A stretch of 64,000 bases of DNA from Burkholderia ubonensis subsp. mesacidophila (GTDB lineage: Bacteria; Pseudomonadota; Gammaproteobacteria; Burkholderiales; Burkholderiaceae), in contig NZ_CP020738.1 in the NCBI RefSeq assembly GCF_002097715.1, positions 186,001 through 250,000 of the forward strand. Reading direction: 5' to 3'. This document shows, piece after piece, positions 43,861-52,797 of the stretch. Below the pieces are notes generated by a model, which saw nothing but the letters and a program-made list of their open reading frames with translations, made no database searches and was not told the DNA's origin. The stretch's first letter is position 1, and every line of letters starts with the position of its first letter. The translations under genes and the position numbers were made by a program.

Positions 43861-45462
43861 ATGGATCGGTCAAAGCATGCGCTGCTTGATTATCACGAAC
43901 GCAGCAAGCACCGTCTCAACTTCTACGCTCCCGGCCCTGGGGGGCTCGACTGGACAACCCAGCCGGATCCGTTTCGGGTATTTCACGGCACACCGCGCGT
44001 TGCTCTGCCGTTAGCCGCGGACACCCTGGCCACGCGCTACAACGCGTTACGCTGCGGCACCCTGCCGCCCGCGCAGGGATTCGATCTATCCAATCTGGCG
44101 ATCCTGTTCGAACTCTCGCTCGGCTTGTCGGCGTGGAAATCCTATGGCGCCCAGCGGTGGGCACTGCGCTGCAACCCTTCGAGCGGAAATCTGCATCCGA
44201 CCGAGGGCTATCTTCTGTGTCCGGCTCTGCCCGGCTTGTCCGCAGGCGTCTACCACTACTTGAGCCGGGATCATGCGCTTGAACAGCGCGCTGCGGTGGA
44301 CGAGCCGCAATGGACTGAGGCGTTTTCGGAAAGCGGCGTCCTGGTCGGCATAAGCTCGATCCACTGGCGCGAGGCGTGGAAATACGGCATGCGCGCCTGG
44401 CGCTACTGCCAGCAGGATTGCGGCCATGTCATCGCTGCGATGAGTTACGCAGCCGCAGCGCTCGGCTGGCAGACGCGGTTGATGGAGTCGGCTGCGGATG
44501 ATGCAGTGGCCGGCTTGCTTGGCGTGGACCGCCGCGAAGATTTCAAGGAAGCCGAAACGGAGGCGCCGGATCTCGTGCTCTGGATTGGTAACCCTGACAC
44601 GCGGCCAGATCTCGAGAGCATGCTGATCGCTTTGGACAGGGCACAGTGGCACGGCCGCGCCAATCAACTGAGTTCGGGACATGTGGCGTGGCCGGACATC
44701 GATTCGATTCATCGCGCCACACACAAGACCCATACTCGCGAACCACCCTCGCCACCGAATCCGGAGCAGTGTTCAGCGCCGGCGATGCCAACCCTCGATC
44801 TCAGCTTCGCCCGAATCGCCAGACAGCGTCGCAGCGCCGTGAATTTCGATGGCACAACGCGCATCAGCGACGCGGCTTTTTTCAGCATGCTGGCGTGCCT
44901 GCTGACACATCCCGACACGCCGCCGTGGAATGCGCTGACGTCTCCTGCCACAGTACACGCGGCGCTATTGGTGCACCGCGTCGACGGCCTGGAGCCGGGC
45001 CTGTATATGCTCGTAAGAACGCCGGGTGCACTGCCGGATCTCAAGCGATCTCTGCGTCCAGAATGGCTGTGGCAAAAGATCGGGCCGGACCATCTGCCGC
45101 TCTATCTTCTACTGCCTTACGATTTGCGCGCGGCGGCAAAGTTGATTTGCTGCCACCAGGATATCGGTGCTGATTCCTGCTTTGCGCTTGGAATGATCGC
45201 GAGATTCGAAATCGCGTTGAAGCAACCATGGCGTTATCGCCATCTGTTCTGGGAATGCGGCATGCTTGGCCAAGCGCTTTATCTCGAAGCAGAAGCCGCC
45301 GGCGTGTGCGCGACGGGGATTGGCTGTTTTTTCGATGATGAAATGCACGCATTGCTTGGAGTGAAGGATCATGTCTGGCAATCCCTGTATCACTTCACCG
45401 TCGGTGGCGCGGTGGACGATCCACGCCTGTCGGCGTTTCCGCCGTACGAAATTCAGCCCTGA
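43861..45462 (+). CDS. SagB-type dehydrogenase (tandem nitroreductase domains)
   Basis: 533 aa. Two nitroreductase-like halves: about 60-270 (NPSSGNLHPTEGYLL, a SagB hallmark) and about 340-533 (RRSAVNFDGTTRISDAAFF, then GALYLEAEAAGVCATGIGCF-like ending). SagB/ThcOx proteins are FMN enzymes that oxidise azolines in thiazole/oxazole-modified peptides. Free-standing doubled forms in proteobacteria have no assigned function. No YcaO cyclodehydratase or obvious precursor peptide is recognised beside it. Start ATG 43861 with GAGGGGGAC upstream. Confidence 0.85.
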   Translation: MDRSKHALLDYHERSKHRLNFYAPGPGGLDWTTQPDPFRVFHGTPRVALPLAADTLATRYNALRCGTLPPAQGFDLSNLAILFELSLGLSAWKSYGAQRWALRCNPSSGNLHPTEGYLLCPALPGLSAGVYHYLSRDHALEQRAAVDEPQWTEAFSESGVLVGISSIHWREAWKYGMRAWRYCQQDCGHVIAAMSYAAAALGWQTRLMESAADDAVAGLLGVDRREDFKEAETEAPDLVLWIGNPDTRPDLESMLIALDRAQWHGRANQLSSGHVAWPDIDSIHRATHKTHTREPPSPPNPEQCSAPAMPTLDLSFARIARQRRSAVNFDGTTRISDAAFFSMLACLLTHPDTPPWNALTSPATVHAALLVHRVDGLEPGLYMLVRTPGALPDLKRSLRPEWLWQKIGPDHLPLYLLLPYDLRAAAKLICCHQDIGADSCFALGMIARFEIALKQPWRYRHLFWECGMLGQALYLEAEAAGVCATGIGCFFDDEMHALLGVKDHVWQSLYHFTVGGAVDDPRLSAFPPYEIQP

Positions 45463-45716
45463 TGCGAAAGCCCACGCATCGATCTTGGCGAGGGAATATC
45501 CGCAAGGATCGCTCGCTGCCCGAACATCGCACGTAGTCGTCATGTTCCCGATCGCGCGTCATGTCGATGCGATGAACGCCGCGGAAGCGATCACCATGAC
45601 CCGTGCGTAGTGAGCGACGGGCATATTGGTCCGATGTCGCTGGGTCGTCCTTGCCAGCTTCCCGTCGATCTGTCCGGATTCGACCGCATCCGTTCCATTT
45701 CACCCAGAGTGCTAGG

Positions 45717-45953
45717 ATGATTGAGCACACGCAGAAAGTCATCATGGACGATCTCACATTCAGTACCAAAACACACTTCGCACGCATTCGTGTGATGGAA
45801 TCTGCGTGTGGTTTGTACCGAGGCTAAGTGTATCGGCGCCGCGACACTGAGGGACCGAACGATGATCCGCCATACCAGACTGACACCGATCGAGAGCAGT
45901 ACGGTCTCGCGCTCGAAGACGCCAAGATCCTCGCGCAACGTCTGCTTCGCTAG
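45717..45953 (+). pseudogene. Small conserved protein interrupted by an in-frame TAA
   Basis: Frame from ATG 45717 (or 45744) reads MDDLTFSTKTHFARIRVMESACGLYRG, then TAA at 45825-45827, then continues in the same frame as VYRRRDTEGPNDDPP to LALEDAKILAQRLLR and TAG at 45953. The intact homologue on the minus strand at 58921-59169 (HVARLRVMKTVSGRYRG, then DAARALARTLLEEQ) shows that both halves belong together. Confidence 0.75.
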
Positions 45954-46030
45954 TTCGAGTCTTAAGCCGATGACTCTTCGCGTCGTTGGGTCGTCTTAGG
46001 TAGACGCCGCAGCCACTGGAGGAGTCACGT

Positions 46031-46750
46031 ATGTCGGGTCAGCCGTCCATGATCGAAAACCATCTGCTAGCAGCATTACCGGCAGATGATCTGGCGCATA
46101 TTTCTCAGCAGCTCGCGTTGGTTGACATGCCGTTGGGGAAGGTGCTGTACGAGTCGGGTGGTGCTCTCAGTCACGTCTATTTTCCGACGACGTCCATCGT
46201 GTCGCTGTTGTACGTGATGGAAGACGGTTCGTCAGCCGAAATTGCCATCGTCGGCAACGACGGGTTGATCGGCATCGCGCTATTCATGGGGGGCGAAACA
46301 ACCCCGAGCCGCGCGATCGTCCAAAGCGCAGGACACGCTTACCGACTCGATGCACGCATCCTGAAAGACGAGTTCCGTCGAGGTGGCTCGATGCAGCGGC
46401 TGTTGCTACGCTACACCCAGGCGCTCATCACTCAGATGGCGCAGACGGCCGTATGCAATCGGCATCACTCGATCGATCAGCAACTCTGTCGATGGCTCCT
46501 GCTCAGCCTCGATCGCCTGCCATCGAGCGAACTGAAAATGACGCAGGAGCTGATCGCCAACATGCTCGGTGTCCGCCGGTCGGGCGTGACGGAAGCCGCG
46601 CTGAAACTTCAGGATGCCGGGTTGATCCGGTACAACTATGGGCACATCGAGGTATTGGATCGCTCCGGGCTCGAAATGCGCGTGTGTGAATGCTACGGCG
46701 TGGTCAGGCGAGAATTCGACCGCTTGCTCCCTGATTTGAAGCGCCTTTAG
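46031..46750 (+). CDS. Crp/Fnr-superfamily transcriptional regulator
   Basis: 239 aa. N-terminal effector-binding roll (GKVLYESGGALSHVYFPTTSIVSLLYVMEDG, IVGNDGLIGIALFMGG), dimer helix and C-terminal HTH (MTQELIANMLGVRRSGVTEAALKLQ). No FNR-type cysteines, and the cAMP phosphate-binding R-S/T pair is not evident, so the signal is unknown. ATG 46031 with GGAGGAGTCACGT. A decayed second copy of its C-terminus lies at about 50785-50900 on the other strand. Confidence 0.88.
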   Translation: MSGQPSMIENHLLAALPADDLAHISQQLALVDMPLGKVLYESGGALSHVYFPTTSIVSLLYVMEDGSSAEIAIVGNDGLIGIALFMGGETTPSRAIVQSAGHAYRLDARILKDEFRRGGSMQRLLLRYTQALITQMAQTAVCNRHHSIDQQLCRWLLLSLDRLPSSELKMTQELIANMLGVRRSGVTEAALKLQDAGLIRYNYGHIEVLDRSGLEMRVCECYGVVRREFDRLLPDLKRL

Positions 46751-46991
46751 AGCCGGCACAGAGGCCAGCGCGTATCCATGCCATCCGGTCCGTACGGCAG
46801 CGTACCGACTGTCAAAGCCCGCAGGCGCATGGTGAGACATGACGCACAGACTGCAGATCGGCCGCAGACTTCATCGAGATGGAAACGCCGTGATCGAAGT
46901 GGGCCGTCGCGAACCGTATCGCTTGCGCAGTTTTATCTCGACTCGGGCGGCGCGAGCCAAGCAATGACGAAACTGGGGTTGTGGAGGGAGC

Positions 46992-47201
46992 ATGTTGATG
47001 AACGATTACCCGAAACGGGAAAAAAATGCGAAGGACGGGCAACAAGAGCAGGCGGAGGCACGCGCGACCGACGATGGAATGCCCGTGGTTCACCCGGAGC
47101 GGCAGGGAAGCCATGCCCGTTCGTGGAAAGCCGTCACACCCAAGCAACGTATTTCCGATGCAAGGAAACGTCTGGGCATGGGTTTTCTGTCGAACCTATA
47201 A
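46992..47201 (+). CDS. Hypothetical protein, 69 aa
   Basis: Highly charged, starts MLMNDYPKREKNAKDGQQ, ends DARKRLGMGFLSNL. GGAGGGAG stands just before ATG 46992 and a T-tailed hairpin follows at 47269-47290. Composition and good signals support a real gene; no family recognised. Confidence 0.55.
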   Translation: MLMNDYPKREKNAKDGQQEQAEARATDDGMPVVHPERQGSHARSWKAVTPKQRISDARKRLGMGFLSNL

Positions 47202-47268
47202 CGTAGGCGTAGCAAAACTCCGCGCTCTCAAACAGAACGTGGAGCCGCCCCAGCAAGGCGGAACTCGA

Positions 47269-47290
47269 AGCCGGCCAAGCGCCGGCTTTT
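47269..47290 (+). terminator. Rho-independent terminator
   Basis: AGCCGGC / GCCGGCT, 7-bp stem with 5-base loop, followed by TTTT. About 70 bp after the 69-aa gene. Confidence 0.7.
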
Positions 47291-47396
47291 TACTTTGGCA
47301 CGTCGCTCGTTACGACAAACGGCGCATGCAAAGCTTTCCCGCATCAGTGAAGCGACGCAACCCGGGCAGATGAATCCGCTGAGTCGCGTTCGGCAG

Positions 47397-47819
47397 CTAC
47401 GCCAAGACAAGTTCGCGGCAGGAGGACCGCAACGCTGGTACGCCAATTCCTTCCGTACACTCAGCCACCAACGCTTCGCGGCTTATATGGCGCGATTTCG
47501 CCACTGCATCGATCTTTTCGACGAGTTGCTTAGGGAGGCATAGCAAGACCAGCACCGAACACGATGTCGGCCGGGCAATATCGATGAACCTCCAGATTCC
47601 CTCGCCGTCGTCGATGCACGACGCCTGCAATGCCGCCATGTCCGTTGTAGGGGACGGAACGAGGCGCGCGCAATGGTCATACAGTTCATTGACCCGGTCG
47701 TTTGCGGCGTCTGCCAACTCGCTGTACGAGTTGCCCTCCACGTCCACGCCGGGAAAATCCGGCAACCATCCGCGATAGCGTGAGCCTCCCTGTCGGGTGA
47801 TAAAAATGGGGTATTCCAC
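47397..47819 (-). CDS. HicB-like antitoxin, orphan
   Basis: 140 aa. N-terminal HicB fold: EYPIFITRQGGSRYRGWLPDFPGVDVEG and SYSELADAANDRVNELYDHC. The C-terminal part (LVLLCLPKQLVEKIDAVAKSRHISREALVAE) looks like a ribbon-helix-helix DNA-binding segment. GTG start at 47819 with CGGAG 6 bases ahead. No HicA-type mRNA interferase is seen on either side, so it is either solitary or a relic. HicB antitoxins neutralise HicA and repress their own promoter. Confidence 0.78.
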   Translation of the reverse strand: MEYPIFITRQGGSRYRGWLPDFPGVDVEGNSYSELADAANDRVNELYDHCARLVPSPTTDMAALQASCIDDGEGIWRFIDIARPTSCSVLVLLCLPKQLVEKIDAVAKSRHISREALVAECTEGIGVPALRSSCRELVLA

Positions 47820-48199
47820 GATCAGCTCCGAGATTCCTGCGTGACATCTATCATTGTTCTTCCCGGGGCTGGGTGTGTCGGTACGCTAGAGAACGATCTC
47901 GACGGATCCGTCCTCATGCAGGTACGTTCCGCATCCCGACTTGCCGAAAATCGGCGCGACGAGCGCGAGAGCGCCTCCCTTCGGGATTCGATGCCGCCAG
48001 TTTTGCGCATCACTCACAACCGCGGCCGCTCCGTAGCCCTATCCGGGTACGTCACCGTACAGATTTGCATCGCAATCCGGTGCATGTTCACGATCAGCGC
48101 CCAAACCTCCGATGCCTGGGCGCCAGAGGCAACCGGGCGAGTATGTGTAGTGCTTCGTGACTCTTGCCCGAAGTCGGCATCACGGAATGGAGCACCACC
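47820..48199. other. Gene-free region before the slipin gene
   Basis: About 380 bp. Open frames on both strands lack ribosome binding sites and family resemblance. The position where a hicA would be expected is empty. Confidence 0.4.
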
Positions 48200-49072
48200 A
48201 TGAATCCCGTCACACTATTTCTTTCCACCGCCTTTTTGTTAGCGGCGCTGGCCGTCGGCACCTTGGCCAATCCGTATCTCGCGTTACCCCTCTTCATCGT
48301 CGCCGTTCTTATCGCACTCTCCGTGAAAGTGGCCAATGTCTGGGAGAAGTTCGTGATCCTGCGCGTCGGGAAACTGCAGAGCGTCAAGGGTGCCGGTTTT
48401 TTTATGATTATCCCGATACTGGACAACGTTGTCGCGGTGATCGACGAGCGTATTCAAACGACTGCGTTCAACGCACAGGAGGCCCTTACCAGAGATACGG
48501 TGCCGGTCAACGTCGACGCCATCATTTTCTGGCATGTACACGACGCGCAGAAAGCGGCACTCGCCATCACTGATTACCGGCAGGCCATCGATCGCGTCGC
48601 GCAAACCTCGCTGCGGGAGATGATTGGTTCATCGATGCTGGCCACGCTGCTCTCTGATCGAAAAGCTGCCGATGCACACCTGGCAGATGAGATCGGCAGA
48701 AAAACCGCAGATTGGGGTATCACGGTACGGTCCGTGGAAACCCGGGACGTAGCGATCCCCGTCGCGCTGCAGGATTCGATGTCACGGCAGGCGCAAGCCG
48801 AACGCGAGAAGCAGGCGCGCGTGATACTCGGTTCCGCGGAGGCCGAGGTGGCGGCGAAATTCGTCGAAGCTTCGCGAGTCTATGAAAATCATCCGGCCGC
48901 ACTTCAATTGCGGGCAATGAACATCATCTATGAAACGACAAAGGAGCGCGGGGCCACGATCCTGATTCCGAGTTCGATGGTGGACAGCTTGAACCCTGTT
49001 CTGGCGTTGGCAATTGCCGGGCATGACGTGACGGAGTCGACATCGCCGCTGACGCTCAAGACAGCGGCATAG
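48200..49072 (+). CDS. Slipin, SPFH/stomatin-like membrane protein
   Basis: 290 aa. Two hydrophobic stretches near the N-terminus (about 5-45) followed by the SPFH domain: WEKFVILRVGKLQSVKGAGFF, PILDNVVAVIDERIQTT, DTVPVNVDAIIFW, and a coiled-coil C-terminus with SRQAQAEREKQARVILGSAEAE. Slipins form oligomers in membrane microdomains and often pair with an NfeD protease partner, which is absent here. ATG 48200 is chosen over 48164 for its family-like start. Confidence 0.88.
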   Translation: MNPVTLFLSTAFLLAALAVGTLANPYLALPLFIVAVLIALSVKVANVWEKFVILRVGKLQSVKGAGFFMIIPILDNVVAVIDERIQTTAFNAQEALTRDTVPVNVDAIIFWHVHDAQKAALAITDYRQAIDRVAQTSLREMIGSSMLATLLSDRKAADAHLADEIGRKTADWGITVRSVETRDVAIPVALQDSMSRQAQAEREKQARVILGSAEAEVAAKFVEASRVYENHPAALQLRAMNIIYETTKERGATILIPSSMVDSLNPVLALAIAGHDVTESTSPLTLKTAA

Positions 49073-49180
49073 CCACGCAGATAGTGCGTGTCGCTCGTGG
49101 CATTCGATGCGAATCGGAAGGCGCACTCGCCGCCACGACGAAGCCCGCGCGATACGAAGGTGACTCGGAGTGCGACCGTC

Positions 49181-50362
49181 ATGTCGGCATTTCTTCTGAA
49201 CGGTGAGCTGAGACTGTCCTGGTGGCAGCTTGTCTGGGTCGTGCTCGCGCTCACGCATGTCACCATCATCAGCGTGACGGTGTACCTGCACCGCTGTCAG
49301 GCGCACCGGGCGCTGGATTTGCACCCGGGCGTCAGCCACTTCTTCCGGTTCTGGCTGTGGTTGACGACCGGTATGCTGACCACGCAGTGGGTCGCGGTGC
49401 ATCGCAAGCATCACGCCAGGGACGAGACCGGGGAAGATCCGCACAGCCCGCGAATCCGGGGCTTCGCGACCGTGCTGCTCCGCGGCGCGGAACTGTATCG
49501 AGCCGAAGCGCGGAACGAGGAAACGCTACGCAGATATGGGTTGGGCACGCCAGACGACTGGCTCGAACGCCACGTCTACGCTCGCTATCCGAATCTCGGC
49601 GTTGGGCTGCTGGCTGTGATCGACGTCGGGCTGTTCGGGCTACCCGGCGTGTCGGCGTGGGCGATCCAGATGATGTGGATTCCGTTCTGGGCCGGCGGCG
49701 TGGTCAATGGTTGCGGCCACTTCAGCGGTTATCGGAATTTCGCCACGTCCGATGCGAGCACCAACATCTTTCCGCTGGGCATCCTGATCGGCGGAGAAGA
49801 GTTGCATAACAATCACCACGCGTACGTGACGTCCGCCAGGCTGTCGAACCGATGGTTCGAGTTCGACATCGGCTGGCTGTACATTCGCCTGCTGGCAGCA
49901 TTGAGATTGGCGACCATTCGGCGGGTAGCAACGAAGCCGCGCCTGTTCCCGAACAAGGCTGTGGTCGACGACGCGACGCTGCAAGCGATCATCCGCGACC
50001 GACATGAAGTCATGGCCGCCTATGCGCGCATGTTCGAGCGCGCCTGCCGGTGGGAGCTGCGCCGCATCAAGGACATGAGCCGCGACGACAAGCGCGCGTT
50101 CGCGCTTGCTATGAAACGGTGGCTGCGCCAGGCCTGGGGCTATCGGGACAAGCCCGACCTGCAGGCGCTGACGAGCCGCAATGCCAGCCGGCGAATACGC
50201 GTGTACGTGGATATGTATGAGGCTTTGCTCGAGCTATGGGCGTGGTCACACGCATCGCGCGAGCAATTGCTGGTCCACTTGCAAAATTGGTGCCGCTACG
50301 CGGAGCAAAGCGATGTCACCGCGATCGCCGATTTTTCGATACGCCTGCGGCGGTATACCTGA
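49181..50362 (+). CDS. Fatty acyl desaturase (delta-9 type, membrane)
   Basis: 393 aa. Three histidine boxes of the diiron site: HRCQAH (residues 37-42), HRKHH (about 74-78) and HNNHH (about 209-213). Hydrophobic segments surround them. Introduces a double bond into acyl chains of membrane lipids. The last 120 residues are a charged helical tail without a recognised domain. ATG 49181 with GGAG 10 bases ahead. Follows the slipin on the same strand; both are membrane-related. Confidence 0.9.
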   Translation: MSAFLLNGELRLSWWQLVWVVLALTHVTIISVTVYLHRCQAHRALDLHPGVSHFFRFWLWLTTGMLTTQWVAVHRKHHARDETGEDPHSPRIRGFATVLLRGAELYRAEARNEETLRRYGLGTPDDWLERHVYARYPNLGVGLLAVIDVGLFGLPGVSAWAIQMMWIPFWAGGVVNGCGHFSGYRNFATSDASTNIFPLGILIGGEELHNNHHAYVTSARLSNRWFEFDIGWLYIRLLAALRLATIRRVATKPRLFPNKAVVDDATLQAIIRDRHEVMAAYARMFERACRWELRRIKDMSRDDKRAFALAMKRWLRQAWGYRDKPDLQALTSRNASRRIRVYVDMYEALLELWAWSHASREQLLVHLQNWCRYAEQSDVTAIADFSIRLRRYT

Positions 50363-50458
50363 TCCCGGAACGTCCGCGACGCGCCATGCGGGATCGGCGC
50401 GCAACAACGCGAGGGGCGAGCGCCACCCTCTGGCGGCGTCGGGAGCAACGCTGCGCCA

Positions 50459-50638
50459 CTACTTCACCAGACGGTCGGAATCTGAATAGCGCCACTTGCT
50501 CGCATTGGAATTGATGCCGGCGTAGTCGCGGGTACGCTTTTCGTCCCGTTCGATATCGGCTCGGGCCAGATCGTCGCGCTCCTTTTCTCGGGTCGCCTGA
50601 TCGCGCCGATCAGGTAACGTGCTTGGATAATATTTCAT
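50459..50638 (-). CDS. 59-aa protein with NASKWRY motif
   Basis: Reads MKYYPSTLPDRRDQATREK, a charged helix, then GINSNASKWRYSDSDRLVK. Excellent ribosome binding site GGAGGATCT directly before ATG 50638. Shares the charged helix and the N-x-NASKWRY block with the 61-aa protein at 43074-43259, so the two are paralogues. Function unknown. Confidence 0.72.
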   Translation of the reverse strand: MKYYPSTLPDRRDQATREKERDDLARADIERDEKRTRDYAGINSNASKWRYSDSDRLVK

Positions 50639-50784
50639 AGATCCTCCGAAGTGAGGTGTGCTCGCGTAGCGAGGGGCCGCATCGAGTCAGATCGCTCGAA
50701 CAGGATCGCGGTCAGATGCACGGGTGTTGGGCACAGGATGGGCGCGTGGGAAGGGGAAGTCGGTACGTTGCCGTGCAGTGGCTG

Positions 50785-50900
50785 CTCGAGCCGTTTCAAA
50801 TCAGGAAGCAGGCGGTCGAATTCGCGTTTGACCAGGTCATAGCATTCGCACACGCGCTTTTCGAGCCCACGCCGGCCAGCACCTCGACACTCACGGTGAC
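50785..50900 (-). pseudogene. Decayed C-terminus of a Crp-like regulator
   Basis: Encodes GLEKRVCECYDLVKREFDRLLPDLKRL, nearly the C-terminus of the intact regulator at 46031-46750 (GLEMRVCECYGVVRREFDRLLPDLKRL). Just upstream VEVLAG, matching IEVLD, is in another frame, so a frameshift separates them; the rest of the gene is missing. Confidence 0.7.
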
Positions 50901-50999
50901 GTCGACAAGCAATTCCAGTGGTCGTTGCCGACCCGTTTCGGTCGGTCAAGCGGTGCTGCGCTCAAAGGCTGCTTCCAAATGTTGAGCGGCCACCCAAAA

Positions 51000-51235
51000 G
51001 CCTGCTGCGCTACGACGCATAGACGACGCTCGGACCGGATCCCGAAGCAGTAGCCCACAATCAATCATGAGGATCATGAGCTCTGGATCGGCCGATGGCC
51101 AACCCATCGGGCTGTAGAACGGCGCGAGATGGTGGCGCAGATCGCGCGGATCCAGAAAGTGATCGATACTTCTCAGCAGGTGTTCACGAGGGGCGTGACT
51201 AGAGCGGTTGAATTTACCGCTCAGCATGAGGCTGC
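51000..51235 (-). mobile_element. Transposase fragment, IS1182-like
   Basis: A translated minus-strand stretch reads HLLRSIDHFLDPRDLRHHLA, then FYSPMGWPSADPELMILMI, then a degenerate sequence. This is the typical N-terminal region of IS1182-family transposases (DHLLR-IDxxLD, YSxxGRPSxDPELM). The DDE domain is missing, so it is a scrap. Confidence 0.65.
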
Positions 51236-51392
51236 CATAACCATGCCCGCCCTGGTTGAACGATCGAAGATGTACGTACCTGCAGGCACGCCGCCATCGA
51301 CGATTTGTCGGACTGAACGCCTTCGCAAATAGACCTCGTTTCGAATAAGCTGCTGAGCTCGCGGTCCGCAAGGAATGTGCACGGTGGTGCAG

Positions 51393-51677
51393 TCAGAGAG
51401 CGGCCAGTAACCGGAGTTGATGTTCGCTTTCGGCCCCGCGAACCAGTGCGTAGGCCCGCATCTCCATGCGCTCGAGGAGCGAAATGGATTCGGAGCCGGA
51501 AAAGTCGCTCCATGCGTCGTCCGCGATCGAGGTCGGCGCGCCGCGGGCTCTCGCGAACGCTCGCAGGAGAAGGCTTGCCTCGCGGCGCAGGACGTGGCGG
51601 TCAGCGTTCAGAACATACGGCGGATAGTCAGTGCGCAAAACGAGGTAGTACGGAATCGCATTGCGATCACTTTGCAT
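51393..51677 (-). CDS. Hypothetical protein, 94 aa
   Basis: Starts MQSDRNAIPYYLVLRTDYPPYV; the rest is mostly helical and rich in Arg/Ala (LRREASLLLRAFARARG, LLERMEMRAYALVRGAE). No signal peptide. The ribosome binding site is weak. Coding texture and length resemble other Burkholderia hypothetical proteins; not recognised. Confidence 0.6.
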   Translation of the reverse strand: MQSDRNAIPYYLVLRTDYPPYVLNADRHVLRREASLLLRAFARARGAPTSIADDAWSDFSGSESISLLERMEMRAYALVRGAESEHQLRLLAAL

Positions 51678-51885
51678 GGTGGCGATACCAGTGAGGAAGA
51701 ATGCGTGCGTTCAGCTTCTCGCGTCGCGGTGGCCGACCGCTGCGTTTGACCGAACGAAGAAATGTGCCGAAGGATACTCTCCGCCTGTACCATTTTTCTG
51801 AAACAACGACGGTCAAATCGGCCATCAACGAGAGAGCAACTCGCAGCCCGAACAAATCAGCTGATGCCAGACGCCAGCAGCGTTT

Positions 51886-52173
51886 TCACATGTCGATGAC
51901 CGAAGCTCCGCTCACCTTTCCGTCGACGATGTCCATTCCCTGCTGCCGGGCGGCACGCCTTGCCATACCGAAGTCGGAGAATGCATTCGATTGGTCCAGC
52001 CTGAAAACACGGCTCGCGGTGGAGGTTGCTATCGCGCCCGGGCGACATATCCGTACCGCAATGTCATACCCTTCGGCGTAACGGGAATGTCCGTCAAAGC
52101 GACTGAATGTGCGGGCGAAGACGAGGGGATGAAGTTCGTACCCCTTGTAGAGAAGAAGCAGGTGTGTCGACAT
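51886..52173 (-). CDS. Hypothetical protein, 95 aa, paralogue of 58367-58651
   Basis: Starts MSTHLLLLYKGYELHPLVF. Pattern: short strand with (Y/F)-(K/R)-G-(Y/F)-E-(L/I)-x-PL, then GYDIAVRICRPGA, FRLD, and a helix MARRAARQQGMDIVDG. The protein at 58367 has the same order (YRGFEIYPLI, GFDAAVKVCLRG, FKLVDG, DARRASQRYAEDIID). ATG 52173 with GGAG 8 bases upstream. Function unknown. Confidence 0.7.
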   Translation of the reverse strand: MSTHLLLLYKGYELHPLVFARTFSRFDGHSRYAEGYDIAVRICRPGAIATSTASRVFRLDQSNAFSDFGMARRAARQQGMDIVDGKVSGASVIDM

Positions 52174-52518
52174 GTTGGTCACTCCACAGGGGACGACTCA
52201 CTATACCCTCGAACGAGCACCGTAGGGCGGGGCAGAGACTGTTACCAGAATTGAATTGACCGAAGGTGCCCTCGCGCGTATCGCGATCACGAGGTCTGCA
52301 AAGCGGATTGCTGCCCGTACATGACGACGGCTATCGGCCTCGTTCCTCCTCCTCTGTACGCAGCGATCTCGTCTAAACCATTATGCCGGGGACCGTTGCT
52401 CATCCCGGAGGCCAGGGGAGGGAATGACGAGCGGGAGTCTTGTCCAGCAGGCCTCCCGCCCCGCGCTGTAGCAATTTTGCATATGGGCCGCCGGTCAATG
52501 CGGGGCGATTCGCGCGAA
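52174..52518. other. Gene-free region
   Basis: About 345 bp between small genes on the minus strand. No convincing frame or structure seen. Confidence 0.4.
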
Positions 52519-52797
52519 TCACTGATCCTTCGTAACCGCAATGTGTGTCTCAAGCTCCGGCTGTGCCGTTGCCAGTAGCAGCAGCGCCGCTCTGCCGAGC
52601 TTGCGTGCAAACTCATCATCGAGCGCCCCGCCGAAGTCAGCAAGCGTCCGCGGCATGACGAATGCATCGCGGCGCAACTGCTCGACCGCATCACGCGATA
52701 TCGTACAGGTTTCAATCTGCCGACCGCCCACGTCGTATGTGATGATGGCGCGTTTCGGGTTCGATGTCTCCATCTCCGCCCGAACGAGGTTTTTCAT
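52519..52797 (-). CDS. Hypothetical protein, 92 aa
   Basis: Reads MKNLVRAEMETSNPKRAIITYDVGGRQIET in its first strands, then a helical part with DDEFARKLGRAALLLLATAQ. Its start overlaps the stop of the upstream 90-aa gene by four bases, so the two are co-translated. Soluble, not recognised. Confidence 0.68.
   Translation of the reverse strand: MKNLVRAEMETSNPKRAIITYDVGGRQIETCTISRDAVEQLRRDAFVMPRTLADFGGALDDEFARKLGRAALLLLATAQPELETHIAVTKDQ

Noticed and set aside
46778..47206. 142-codon plus-strand frame
   Set aside because: No ribosome binding site or fold-like pattern; overlaps the better-supported 69-aa gene in another frame.
47841..48203. 120-codon plus-strand frame before the slipin
   Set aside because: No start signal, low-quality composition, no family resemblance.
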